A DNA stretch of 64,000 nucleotides from Ciona intestinalis. Lineage: Eukaryota > Chordata > Ascidiacea > Phlebobranchia > Cionidae. Where the stretch lies: assembly GCF_000224145.3 (NCBI RefSeq), contig NC_020171.2, positions 253,051-317,050 on the forward strand. Reading direction: 5' to 3'. Numbering within the stretch: the first letter of the stretch is position 1; each line of letters opens with the position of its first letter. The notes under the pieces are model-generated. The model saw only the letters and a list, made by a program, of their open reading frames with translations. It did no database searches and was not told where the DNA came from. Of this stretch, positions 35,601-44,643 are shown one piece after another. Both the position numbers and the translations under genes were made by a program.

Positions 35601-37925
35601 GCTTTATCCTCGCATGGCCGGAAAACAACAGTGGTTACTGGTTATAACACGGGTGTTCTGTTTCATACACTTCGTGCCTACTTACAAATTACCAAGTGTT
35701 ACTTTGTGGCTTGTAGGTGATTATTTTTTTATTTCTTATGTATGACTGATAATTTGGTCAACCCATTAGTGACTACTGAGTTTTAGCAATTACTGTTGAG
35801 TGGCTTGCTTACAACTTTACAACTAAACTTCGATGCTTGATAAATTAAATAATTATTTAGAAATTCAAAAAATTCCCACTAACTTTAAATATTTTGACAT
35901 CTTTAAATTCACACAGATTGACGCAAAACATTTGTTTCTCATCATTCCACTTAATGGCATAAGCAATAGCGGTATGAAATAATGTGTAAATAAGTTGCTC
36001 ATCTGATATTAGATCAATGGATTGTTGTCTGTGGAAAAATATTAAACACACTTAGATAATAATAAAAAAATACATCGATTATAGATTAAAATTAAAGGGT
36101 GTCTTTTTATGTGTTTCTCAGTACACTGAATTAAAAACATAAATAATTGCCACTTTAAATGCAATGTTTAAATACATATGTATGTACATTTGTTAATTTA
36201 TAGTTTTATTCGGTTACTGTGTTTAAACTTTACAGTATCAAAAATGCAGATACGAAAAAGATTGAAAAGTAACGCTTACAGTAAAATCAAAGTCATTATG
36301 ACAAAATAATGTTAAAACAGTTCATATCACTTTTGGATAAAGGCGTTACCGTTACACCCATCAATTTTACACTGTGTTGTAACAACACACCTATTAGAAA
36401 CCAGTATATGACTCATTCTTACAGTAGTTATGGTGTTCGTGCTGATGTCATATGATTTCATTTGCCACTTGTTTAAAACTAGGTCTATATTTAGCACCAG
36501 CAATTATCATGCTATGTAGCGGAATAAAATGTCAGCAATTTGCAAACACTTAAGATTTCAGCTCAAACTTTAGTAATTTTAACTCTGCTGACGTAAATTG
36601 CTTTAACCCTAACGGTTCAAATTCCAAAACCAAATGCTTTTGATTATTGTGCTCCCCATACGGCTATGTTTAATAGAAATAAAATGTTAATCTTGTATTG
36701 GTCATTCAGGTCATAATTATCCGATCTGATTAGCAACACTCTTGTCTTTGATTACATACCTATGTAATTTAATTACATAGACTGGGCTATATTTATATAT
36801 AGCCTATACAAATATTATATATATACATTTTTTATCACAAAGCGTGTGTTAATTTAAATGTAACCTTCTTAATAAATTAGTGAAGCACTAGTGTACACCA
36901 ACACATTAATGCAAAATTTAAAATAAAAACTTTGGTTTATCAAGGACAAACATGGCCGTGGACAAAGGTGTGCATCTTACGATATATTATTCGCGTTAAA
37001 TGCATGCTAATGCCGCCCAGCTGTAGTGTACAAATGGCAGAGATTTTACTGGGAGACACTTTCTGGGACCTGTGGCCAAAGTTGGCTCTTAACAAATGCA
37101 TAACTATTAAAATTCATAATAGAAGAGTATTAATCGGACTACTGTATTTTAAACTAGTACTCCTATAAATGTATGTAACATAATACCCCGTCACAAGTTT
37201 AGCAAGTTGCTTGGCCACACCTAATGTCATCCTTGTAACATAACATGGACTTCTATGACGCAAAAAATCAATTTCTTCATCTGTGGAAATGCAACCAACG
37301 TCCTCGACCTGAAGCAATAAAAGTACTTAATATTTAAATTGAAATATTTTATAATTATATATACATTTTTGGGCAAAAAAATTAAAATATTTCTACACTG
37401 TATTATAAACACTACAACTCCAAATAAAGATACTTATTCTAAGAATCCAGGTAAAGATATTTTGATTAAAAGTTATATAAAACACTTGCAAGCAAGGTAA
37501 ATTGTTTTCAATAGGAATTTAATAAGATGTATATGCAATCTCATAAGATATGCAATGACAGTTCTATGCTTTATTGTTTTGTAATCTGTATAAAAGGAGA
37601 CACGTATTCTCAATTGCATGGCTAATAATTAAAACCACAGCTTTAAACTGCTTTCTTTGCATTTAGCTTGAGCAAGTTTTATGAGCTACTAAATTTTAAT
37701 GTGAATTTCAAGATTTGAATTGTCAATAACTTGACCTACCTTTCCCCCTTCAGTTAGTGGCATCATGTTGGAATGTTTAACACACCCAATTCCTGTGAAC
37801 CGTTTTATTTTGTTTACAACTATCTTCAATTTAATCATAAATATACCAATCAAATATAAAGGTAGATACACTTGCAATAATGCATAATATACCACACACT
37901 CTACTAAATGCAATGAACTGAACAT
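29688..37925 (-). CDS. Membrane-anchored, divergent lipoxygenase-like protein
   Basis: Twelve minus-strand exons close in frame to 538 residues: 37740-37925, 37187-37308, 35884-36028, 35228-35371, 34524-34685, 33964-34125, 33554-33610, 32300-32379, 31894-31990, 31015-31220, 30351-30501, 29688-29792. Residues 8-32 form a hydrophobic segment followed by basic residues (KLKIVVNKIKR), so a signal anchor is likely and no PLAT domain is seen. Residues 211-215 (HNYVH) precede LFKLLAPHFRFVERLN, which reads like the lipoxygenase block with LLxPHxRxTxxIN. Residues 390-394 (HSADH), after MVDGIATFIHLSSVV, fit the second ligand pair H-x3-H/N. The C-terminus LVQSNCF fits the usual VPNSxxI tail, whose terminal carboxylate binds iron; here the last residue is Phe, not Ile. 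The first pair is spaced H-x3-H rather than H-x4-H. Lipoxygenases oxygenate polyunsaturated fatty acids; activity here is not proven. Identification rests on motif reading only. Confidence 0.6.
29850..30122 (+). mobile_element. SINE-1, near full-length
   Basis: Sense copy in the last intron of the lipoxygenase-like gene, from GTGGCAAAGTGATTAGCATG through AATGGACTCAAGGTTCATTG (B-box-like) to an ATTCATTCATTCA tail. A second, diverged 3' half follows at about 30130-30330. Confidence 0.8.
30130..30330 (+). mobile_element. SINE-1, diverged 3' part
   Basis: CATTTCTCCAACCCAGTGGTCACTAAT, GAAACAGGAAACCTGTGTTATAATGACTGTC and a CATCCATTCATT tail follow directly after the previous copy. Confidence 0.6.
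30522..30660. mobile_element. MITE-1, internally deleted
   Basis: Both ends are clean (TAGTAGGGTGGGAGAAGATG; TTCCCCCACTCTACTATA), but the GACCGTTGTTAATTGTTTAA core is missing, leaving about 137 bp. Confidence 0.8.
30697..30800 (-). mobile_element. SINE-2 fragment
   Basis: Reverse copy: ATAATAATAACAACTTCATT, GTCTCTTCGATTATTGTAGC, AAAACAACAGTTGTTAAAAC. A short SINE-1 piece follows at about 30865-30965. Confidence 0.6.
31260..31376. mobile_element. MITE-1, 5' half, cut by SINE-2
   Basis: GGGGTAAGATGAGACACG and TTCATTCTATTTTCTCGCCC, then the element stops where the SINE-2 copy begins at about 31377. The SINE probably inserted into or replaced the rest. Confidence 0.6.
31377..31603 (+). mobile_element. 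SINE-2, full-length reference copy
   Basis: Starts ATTAGAAGAAGTTTAACTTG and includes GCTAGGTGTAGCGACCACAC and ACAACTGTTGTTTTGTCGC. It ends GAAGAGACAAATAAAG with an ATT repeat. No A/B boxes were recognised. It could be a SINE or the 3' tail of a LINE. Confidence 0.75.
31655..31840. mobile_element. MITE-1, full-length
   Basis: TACTGTGGGGGAAGATGGGA to CATCTTCCCCCACACTACTG. Lipoxygenase-like gene intron, 54 bp from an exon. Confidence 0.82.
32428..32625. mobile_element. MITE-1, full-length
   Basis: TAGTATGGTGGGGAAAGATG to CATCTTACCCTACAGTACTA, followed by a long TA-rich stretch (32620-32890). Confidence 0.8.
32630..33020. repeat. TA-rich tract with a direct repeat
   Basis: Long (TA)n and ATATAAATA runs. 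The phrase TTTATGTTATGCTCACA plus AAATGTGT.TGTC occurs at about 32760 and 32967. Confidence 0.55.
33735..33935 (+). mobile_element. SINE-1, diverged
   Basis: Sense copy: ACTAGGTTCAAGGCTCGACG (B-box region), CTTGGGCAAGGCC, AACTTGCAAGCGAGCAAAAAG. It ends with ATTTATTTATTCAAC. Confidence 0.6.
34194..34360. mobile_element. MITE-1, shortened
   Basis: TAGGGTGGGGGAAGATG to GGTGTCCCTTCTTACCCCCT. The segment after the left end is partly lost. Confidence 0.72.
34878..35210 (+). mobile_element. SINE-1, best-preserved sense copy
   Basis: Shows the whole layout: a tRNA-like head with A-box region TGGTTAGTGCGCCTGCC and B-box region GGTTCAAGGCTC (about 34928), the common body, and an ATTCATTCATTCATT tail. 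It lies in the lipoxygenase-like gene, ending 18 bp from an exon. Confidence 0.88.
35583..35815 (-). mobile_element. SINE-1, reverse copy
   Basis: GAATGAACGTCACTTGCTTT tail start, CGCATGGCCGGAAAACAACA, ACACGGGTGTTCTGTTTCAT. The head is lost after about 35815. Confidence 0.75.
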
Positions 37926-38200
37926 TTTGTACCTGTAAAAAATTAAGCATAAAATATAAAATGAAATTTAGAATCAGACCAACAAAAACTAAATATATAC
38001 ATATATATATATATATTAAGCTTAGGTAGTCCTTTAAATTTTAGATTTACCCTTAAAAATTCATGTATATATAGGTTATATAAATATACATATTATATAT
38101 ATATAATATACGCACATTATATCTATATATTCCTCAAATTTAAATCTTTACGCTGATAATCTGTCTCACAACAAATAAATTTGCTATTAAAACTGCTTAC

Positions 38201-39591
38201 TAGGGATGTGCCGAGCCGAGCCCGAACTCAAAAGCTCGTGCCCGAGCGTCTCCTTTTTTGACGCTCGGCGCTCGGCTGAAAACTGGGCCGAGCGCCGAGC
38301 CTTATGCTATAATGTTGCACGCGAGAGCGAAAAATATTAAAAATGAAAAAAGTGAAGCTACTAAAAGATAACGAGACTAGTCAGCGTAGCTTTCTCTTTA
38401 ATTGTTTTTCGTTCGTTGTGAATTTGCTCTCTCGCAAGTAACGAATCGCAACGTCAGCAATTTGCCGGTATCGAGTTACAGCCGGTGTCGAATTACACGA
38501 GCGCCCAATGTTTTCGTATCACATTTTAAATAAAAAGCCAAAAACTCTTAAACTTTTTTATAATGAAATAATATAAATTGCTGCAACCACGGTTTTGCAA
38601 CCACAGGGTTTTGCAACCCCTAAGCCACCTTTACCGCAGACACGCACGCAGCCAGAAAGTGCTAAGACGCACACACACGCGTTGCATTCAATATAACATT
38701 CCTTCGCTTGGAATTAGAACAATTTTTCATTCAATTGTTACGTAACGTGTCCTATCGCAACGTAACTATTAATTATGACGTTTTATAATATAACAATCGG
38801 GAGGAATGTGCCCACTGCCCAAGTTGGGCAGCCCAACCAACCACGAGATCAAAACATCGTGTATCAGCGTCACATTTTTACACTCTTTTTTACACTTTTT
38901 TTGCGCCGGCGTATGAAATAAAGGAAGACGCATGCGGTAGCATACATTCCACACGTAACAAACGAAGCAATCGTTGTGAATTTATTCTCGTGAAAAATGA
39001 CGTAATGAAACTCTGGTTCTCGTGCGGCGCCATCAAACGATGTTTTTGGCTTCTGTCCANNNNNNNNNNNNNNNNNNNNNNNNNNNNNNNNNNNNNNNNN
39101 NNNNNNNNNTTTACATAATCGCGATTTACCTGCATTAAACTAATCATCAGAAACAAAAATTATACACAAACTACAGATCGTATGGAAGCGAATAAAACAC
39201 GATTGTTTTCCAACAATCTCGTTTGTGATGTAACGATCGTAAAGGTTTATTCTGACGTAAATAATCGTTACATTATCCAAGATGAACATGCGTAGAAACT
39301 TGCTAGTTGCGCCACTGGCTGTAACAGTTATAAATATTTTTTTAATTAAATACTTTTTGTATGAATTTTACATTTTGCAACAATAGGAATTATGAAAAGC
39401 GAGACGCGTCTTTAACCGCAAACCACGTGTTCTGTATTATTTTGATTAGCGGCGCTTTTCGGCTGAATAGGAACGCATTCTCGTACGCCTTTCTCCTTGA
39501 TGACGTCATAGGTGCTCGGGCTCGTGCCGAGCTTTTCGTTAAAGCTCGGCGCTCGGCGAACCCGAGCTTTTTCAACTTCAGCACATCCCTA
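38201..39591. mobile_element. GC-rich hAT-like element (1,391 bp) with perfect 8-bp target duplication
   Basis: Ends TAGGGATGTGC and GCACATCCCTA are inverted. CTGCTTAC flanks both sides (38193-38200, 39592-39599). Subterminal GCTCGGC / GCCGAGC words form long imperfect inverted repeats (GAGCGCCGAGC near 38290; GCTCGGCGCTCGGC near 39543). Bases 39060-39109 are N. No transposase frame is visible. A second end of the same family opens the window. Confidence 0.87.
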
Positions 39592-40055
39592 CTGCTTACA
39601 TTAATATATATATATAGAGAGAGAGAGAAAGAGAAGCAACAGTTTAAATAAAGATTAATCCTTATTTGATTGCAACATGCAATCTTATATGTAAACGTAT
39701 TTATTTAGTCTAATTTTAAACAAGACGAACCACGTTATTGTAGTAACTTCCTGTAGTAATTAACTAATTATGACATCATGAATCATGCAATCTTAGACGG
39801 TGTGTTCGTATGTCAGCGAATACTTTCCTATGTAGCTGTAGTGAATACTTCCATACCATAAGCATCACTTAATAACATCAAAGCTTTGTAGACCCACAAT
39901 TACCAAAAGTACACTGCACTTCCTAAATCGTAAATCATATAAATAATAATTTTATTACAGAGAAATCAGGGCCCAATCTTTGGGTCAATCCTCTTTAAAG
40001 TCGACTCCCTCAGTTGTACGGGTCGTGTCTTTACGCACACTTTTGTTTCTATTAG

Positions 40056-40267
40056 AATTTTAAATCAATTAAAATAAATGGCTCGCCTGTCCGCTAGGTG
40101 TAGCGACCACGCTTATTTTCTTCCAAATAAATGTAAATATGTTTTTAACCGTGTTTTAACAACTGTTGTTTTGTCGCTATTTCCTGTCTTTTTGTTTAAA
40201 ATATTTTTAAATCTTCGCTACCGTAATCGAAGAGACAAATAAAAGTTGTTATTATTATTATTATTAA
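40056..40267 (+). mobile_element. SINE-2, full-length
   Basis: CTATTAGAATTTTAAATCAA start, GCTAGGTGTAGCGACCACGC, TCGAAGAGACAAATAAAAG, then (ATT)n. Confidence 0.75.
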
Positions 40268-41084
40268 AGAGAAACAAAAAGTAACTGTTACACAATATTT
40301 GAGAATCACTTGTCTTACACCTACATTTGCAACAACAAATTACAATAAGTTAGCATTTAATTTTCTTTTTAATGTAGTTATTAAAAAACCTGTCCATATT
40401 TTTAGCATGTTCTGCTCCTAATTATAGTTTAAGCATTAAAATCAGGACCAATTACCCTGTTTTTTAAGCATTGCGATAAATTTACAACAATCATTTTCAT
40501 ACTTGCTTATTTATATTATGACATTTTTTTTCTTTACTTACTTACATTTTAAAAGCAAATTAAACTAAAAAATTACCCTGAATTTGCAGTGTAATTTTTA
40601 TTTTTACCTACATTCTACAGAGTACTAACATAATAATTTAAAACAAAAACTTGGCCGAAAGCTATTACTTAGTCCTAAAAAATTATGCGCGAAAAATACT
40701 TTATCAACAGTTTCGAAAATTTAGAAAATATTTCCTTGAATATAACCTATGTACCTCTCTTTTTGACACGTATTTAACACAAAAACAATACATAAATTTA
40801 AGTTATAAAATCGGGTAAGAGCATAAATATTGGTAAATTCATTGTATACTCTTAAAATTAAGTATACGATGGTAAATTTACATATCAGTATTTACTATTT
40901 AAATAACACGGCTATTTTTATCTTCCGCTAGGCGCTAATAATAACACCACAACCATTTTCGATGCCACGTTTATGACGTCAGAATGTAAATATTCACGCA
41001 TGAGTAACTCGTGGAGTTATAAAAAATACAAGACGCCAGAGCTCTATTCACTGGGGAGGCATAAATATAAAATGATTGGTCAAT

Positions 41085-41345
41085 ATCAGAGTCCGTATAT
41101 AAACATACGTACTCAGGTCAATAATATACGGACTCTGGTCTATAATATACGGACTCTGGTCAACATGTAAATTCATAGTACTTTAAACAGAGTACTATGG
41201 TACACGGCCTACTAGAGATAGTAGACCGTGTATGGTAAAGTTCTGCGACATTTTATGTCTGCATGTTGTATCACGGCCTACTAGAGATACGGCCTGATAA
41301 TTCACATTTTACGTTTGAAATTAGAAGGCCTATTAGTAGGCCGTG
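41085..41345. repeat. Cluster of direct and inverted short repeats
   Basis: ATATACGGACTCTGGTC occurs twice (about 41127 and 41148), plus an inverted copy (CAGAGTCCGTATAT, about 41087). CATAGTACT and AGTACTATG (41174-41199) form a hairpin with an 8-nt loop. TACACGGCCTACTA and TAGTAGACCGTGTA (41201-41232) form a second. GGCCTATTAGTAGGCC (about 41325-41340) is a near-palindrome. Confidence 0.75.
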
Positions 41346-41554
41346 GTTGTATTAAGTAGTTTTTCACTAATGTAAACTAACATTATTGATAACTGTGTCA
41401 AAAGCAATGGTAATACATGTTCATACATTAATATTGGTTCAAAGCTTCCAGTTCCAATCAAATATACGACATTCGCAGTTACGTTTTGGTAGTTTTGGCA
41501 GAACACTTAAATCAGTCCAGATTGATTGTTGTGTTGGATAGCGCGCCTTTAACC

Positions 41555-41700
41555 CATAGGTAATGGGTTCAAGGCTCTTTGCTGCTACTATTATGGCGTA
41601 TGTGTCCTTGGCAAGACACGGCAATTGCTTCAACCGAGTGGCCATGAACGGGTTGTCCAAATTATCAACCACACATAAAAAATAAAAACAAATCCTCTCA
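41555..41700 (+). mobile_element. SINE-1, truncated
   Basis: AATGGGTTCAAGGCTC, ATGTGTCCTTGGCAAGACAC, GGGTTGTCCAAATTATCAAC. It lacks the tail. Confidence 0.65.
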
Positions 41701-41762
41701 AAATAAACCCCAACACGGTAACATAAAACTAGTTTTATTTTGTGAAAAAAACTAGGATATAA

Positions 41763-41796
41763 CATGGCCTACTAAAGATATCTTTAGTAGGCCATG
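41763..41796. repeat. Perfect 34-bp palindrome
   Basis: Each 17-nt arm (CATGGCCTACTAAAGAT) is the exact reverse complement of the other, with no spacer. The GGCCTACTA word is shared with the hairpins at 41201-41340. Confidence 0.9.
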
Positions 41797-42804
41797 GATA
41801 TAAACATGAGGAAAATAGGCAGGAGTCCATTTCACTTTAATTTGGTATAAAAACAACAAAAAATATTGTTTTAAAGTTATATATATAAAGTTTACAGGGC
41901 AACGAAAATAGCACAGCCGGTTAATTGATAATACTGTTGCAATTACGAATATGTTTGTTGTTTTTCTTTCGTTTCCCGCCAGTGTATTGTGACGTTATTT
42001 TGGTGTTTGTAATGAGAAGAAGACACATTACCCACGTTTTTATTTGCAGTTTAGTCTAGTTCTGTTTCAGTGTAGTGTGTTGTTGTGTTGTCTGGCGTTT
42101 ACATACGCATCAGCGACTGAACCATGACTGTTTTAAATCTCCCTTAATAATAACCGTCGCTTTAATTGGTTTGGGTGTTGCCAAAACATTCTGTATATAG
42201 TATATTCAATTCGTATGAGAGAGCATTCATTAAGTTACTAACTAATCAGTCGCTTGTTGATTACGGCAGCCGAGTTGGAGCTCACTATAGCTTCAACAAT
42301 GTTAATATAAAAATATTTCAATTTTGTGTCCCTTCTTTCCCCACATTGTAATTTTGTAGGTTTTTTATTGCTAACCTTAAAAAAGTTGGCCGTTATTTTA
42401 GCAATACATAATGGGTAATTAAAATATAATATACTCATATATAAAACAAGGTAATATAAGAAAAATAAATATATATTCGACATTCAGTCATTTGCACCTA
42501 AAGATAGTTTATGAGAAGTGGCTTGTGCCAAAAATAGTGTAGCAATACCCAATTTGTAGCAAAAAAATTAAATTTAATTTTCAATTTTCTGTTAAATATT
42601 TTTCAATGGTGTTCAAACAATACCTATTATCTATTAAACAAGACAAGGGTTTTTTTAGCATAATATAATGAAGGTAGAACATGTTAAAAGCTATAGCGGT
42701 AAGGCAATGAATACAATATTTGAACTTGACAAAGCATACAGTTTTATTTTGTGTTATTTACGTGTATTTCTAATGGTTAAATCACTTATTAATCAAAATT
42801 AACA

Positions 42805-43045
42805 ATGATTTTAAACTGTCCCGACTTACCCTGTTTATTTTCGAATTTGTAAAATTACACCCGTTTTGCGAATCAGTAAAACACTCTTCGTGTGTTTTAA
42901 TATATTTTTTGCAATTGTTGTCAATTTATAAAGTAATGATAGTACTAATTCGTTGTATCACCCAAAAACCGTTATTTGTTTTAAATTTGGAAATATTTAG
43001 CAATATGTGCTTAAGGGTCTCATCTCCCCAACGCTGCTATATGAT
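42805..43045. mobile_element. Part of the long MITE variant, reverse orientation
   Basis: AACAATGATTTTAAACTGTC, TTGTATCACCCAAAAACCG and GGAAATATTTAGCAATATGTGC match 48358-48600 in reverse complement. The GTCTCATCTCCCCAACGCTG end corresponds to the MITE terminus. Confidence 0.6.
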
Positions 43046-43944
43046 AGAAACTGAATTCCTCAAATTCCCTCCCACGCTGATTACTTACTCAGTCTCCAAC
43101 GCAGTGAGGTGGAGACGGGCGTGGTCTAAGTGTAAAGCAAGTAACCTACTGTGTCGCGTTAAGAGTCGGACGTTCCTTGTTTTTGAGCACGTTAGTGGTT
43201 GAGCACGTTAGTGGTCATATAGATCCTTTTTCGTCAGTTGTTGTTGTTGTTGTTTTTTGGACGACTTTTTTCCGCACTTACCTCAGTTTTCAATTCTAGC
43301 ATTTATTCTTTATTCTCTTGATTGAAATCAAATCATAATATATATTTATAATTTTTAGACTGAATTTTCAGATTTAAAACCGCACGATGAGCGATTAATT
43401 AACGATTACTTTCCTTGTGCACTTTACGTAGCGGAAACACTGTCTGGCAGTTTGGCGGGGAAACGACGGCACGCGTGTTGTATCCACACAACGATTCACG
43501 ACTGAATCAAACTATTAGCATTTAAGTGGGGACGCATTGAATGCACTACTCTTATACCGTATTATCATTAATCGTAATTGAAACAATATTTTTAATTCAA
43601 CATCTTATGCTTAATGTTAACTCCTAACATTACCTGATTACTGCGTGGTTACGGTTTGTCAAAATTCATGAAAACAAACGTTTTTAAGCGACGACAACGT
43701 TAACTAGTGTAAGCTTACAATAAACACATGGTACAGGAGTTGTTCAATGCGTATTTACACATATTCTTCACCAATCACTCAATCCTCATACGTCATAAGT
43801 TTCATTAGTCATAATACATGTATAAATACATTCTGCCTACTGCTCCACAGTCACCAATGGCGACTAGAACCCGTTTTGTTGGTTACTTCAGATTTGTTTT
43901 TGATCGAGCCTAGTCGACCGTTGTAGTAAAAGGATTAATTAATA

Positions 43945-44123
43945 CAGCAGGGTGGGGGTAGATGGGACACCTTTTCATTTGGTAGTAAACAAAAAAAAAT
44001 TAATGAATTATAAAACCGTATCTTCACGACTTCCACAGACCGTTGTTAATTGTTTAAAACACGATCAGGCTATTTGGATATTATGTGTTAAAGGTGTCCC
44101 ATCTCCCCCGACTCTACTATCTT
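43945..44123. mobile_element. MITE-1, nearly full-length
   Basis: CAGCAGGGTGGGGGTAGATG to CCATCTCCCCCGACTCTACTA, with the core CAGACCGTTGTTAATTGTTT. Confidence 0.83.
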
Positions 44124-44643
44124 ATGCTAATTAGTTTAAAACGTGCTCATTCATTAGATCTGTGATCTCTTGGTATGCAGTTTTATATTACAATACGATT
44201 TTATCTGATCACGGGTGTTTTACGAACTTGAAGACTATACAAAAGTGTAACATATACATTCACCTAACAAAATAGTTTAATTCAAAACAATGTTTGGTAA
44301 CTATACTGTTAGCTCAAACATGACAGAGCAACCAAGAATAATTTGCCTGCAGTGGGCTATACAGGAAAAGCTCACGACTTCCAAACTGCGTCTAGCGTTG
44401 AAAAACATAAACGACGGGCGGGCCGGTGACGTCACATTTTGTAATTCTACTTCTGCGCTTTCATTCCAGACGACGCATTGCTAATATTGACTTTTAAACA
44501 ACCATCAGGTAATCGGATACGCCGCGAAATTCACAACAGCCAGGCTCAGAAACGTGTTTACCCGGTAGCCTATGTTGTAACAAATCATTGTATTTTAGGT
44601 CAGTTAGATTGTTTGATTTACAGAAAACTGCTGTATATTTGCA

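Larger units (their letters stand above)
37926..44643. other. Intergenic region between the lipoxygenase-like gene and galectin 1
   Basis: No exon is supported in 6.7 kb. It contains TA-rich tracts (37990-38120), the hAT element at 38201-39591, a SINE-2, a palindrome cluster (41085-41800), a SINE-1, a MITE-1 and part of the long MITE variant. An open frame at 44290-44484 has no splice or family support. Confidence 0.6.

Noticed and set aside
36932-37168. Plus-strand frame of 78 codons
   Set aside because: It lies in an intron of the lipoxygenase-like gene, has low complexity and no similarity that I recognise.
44290-44484. Open frame of 64 codons upstream of galectin 1
   Set aside because: It does not resemble any family, has no matching splice donor towards galectin, and has no counterpart near galectin 2.
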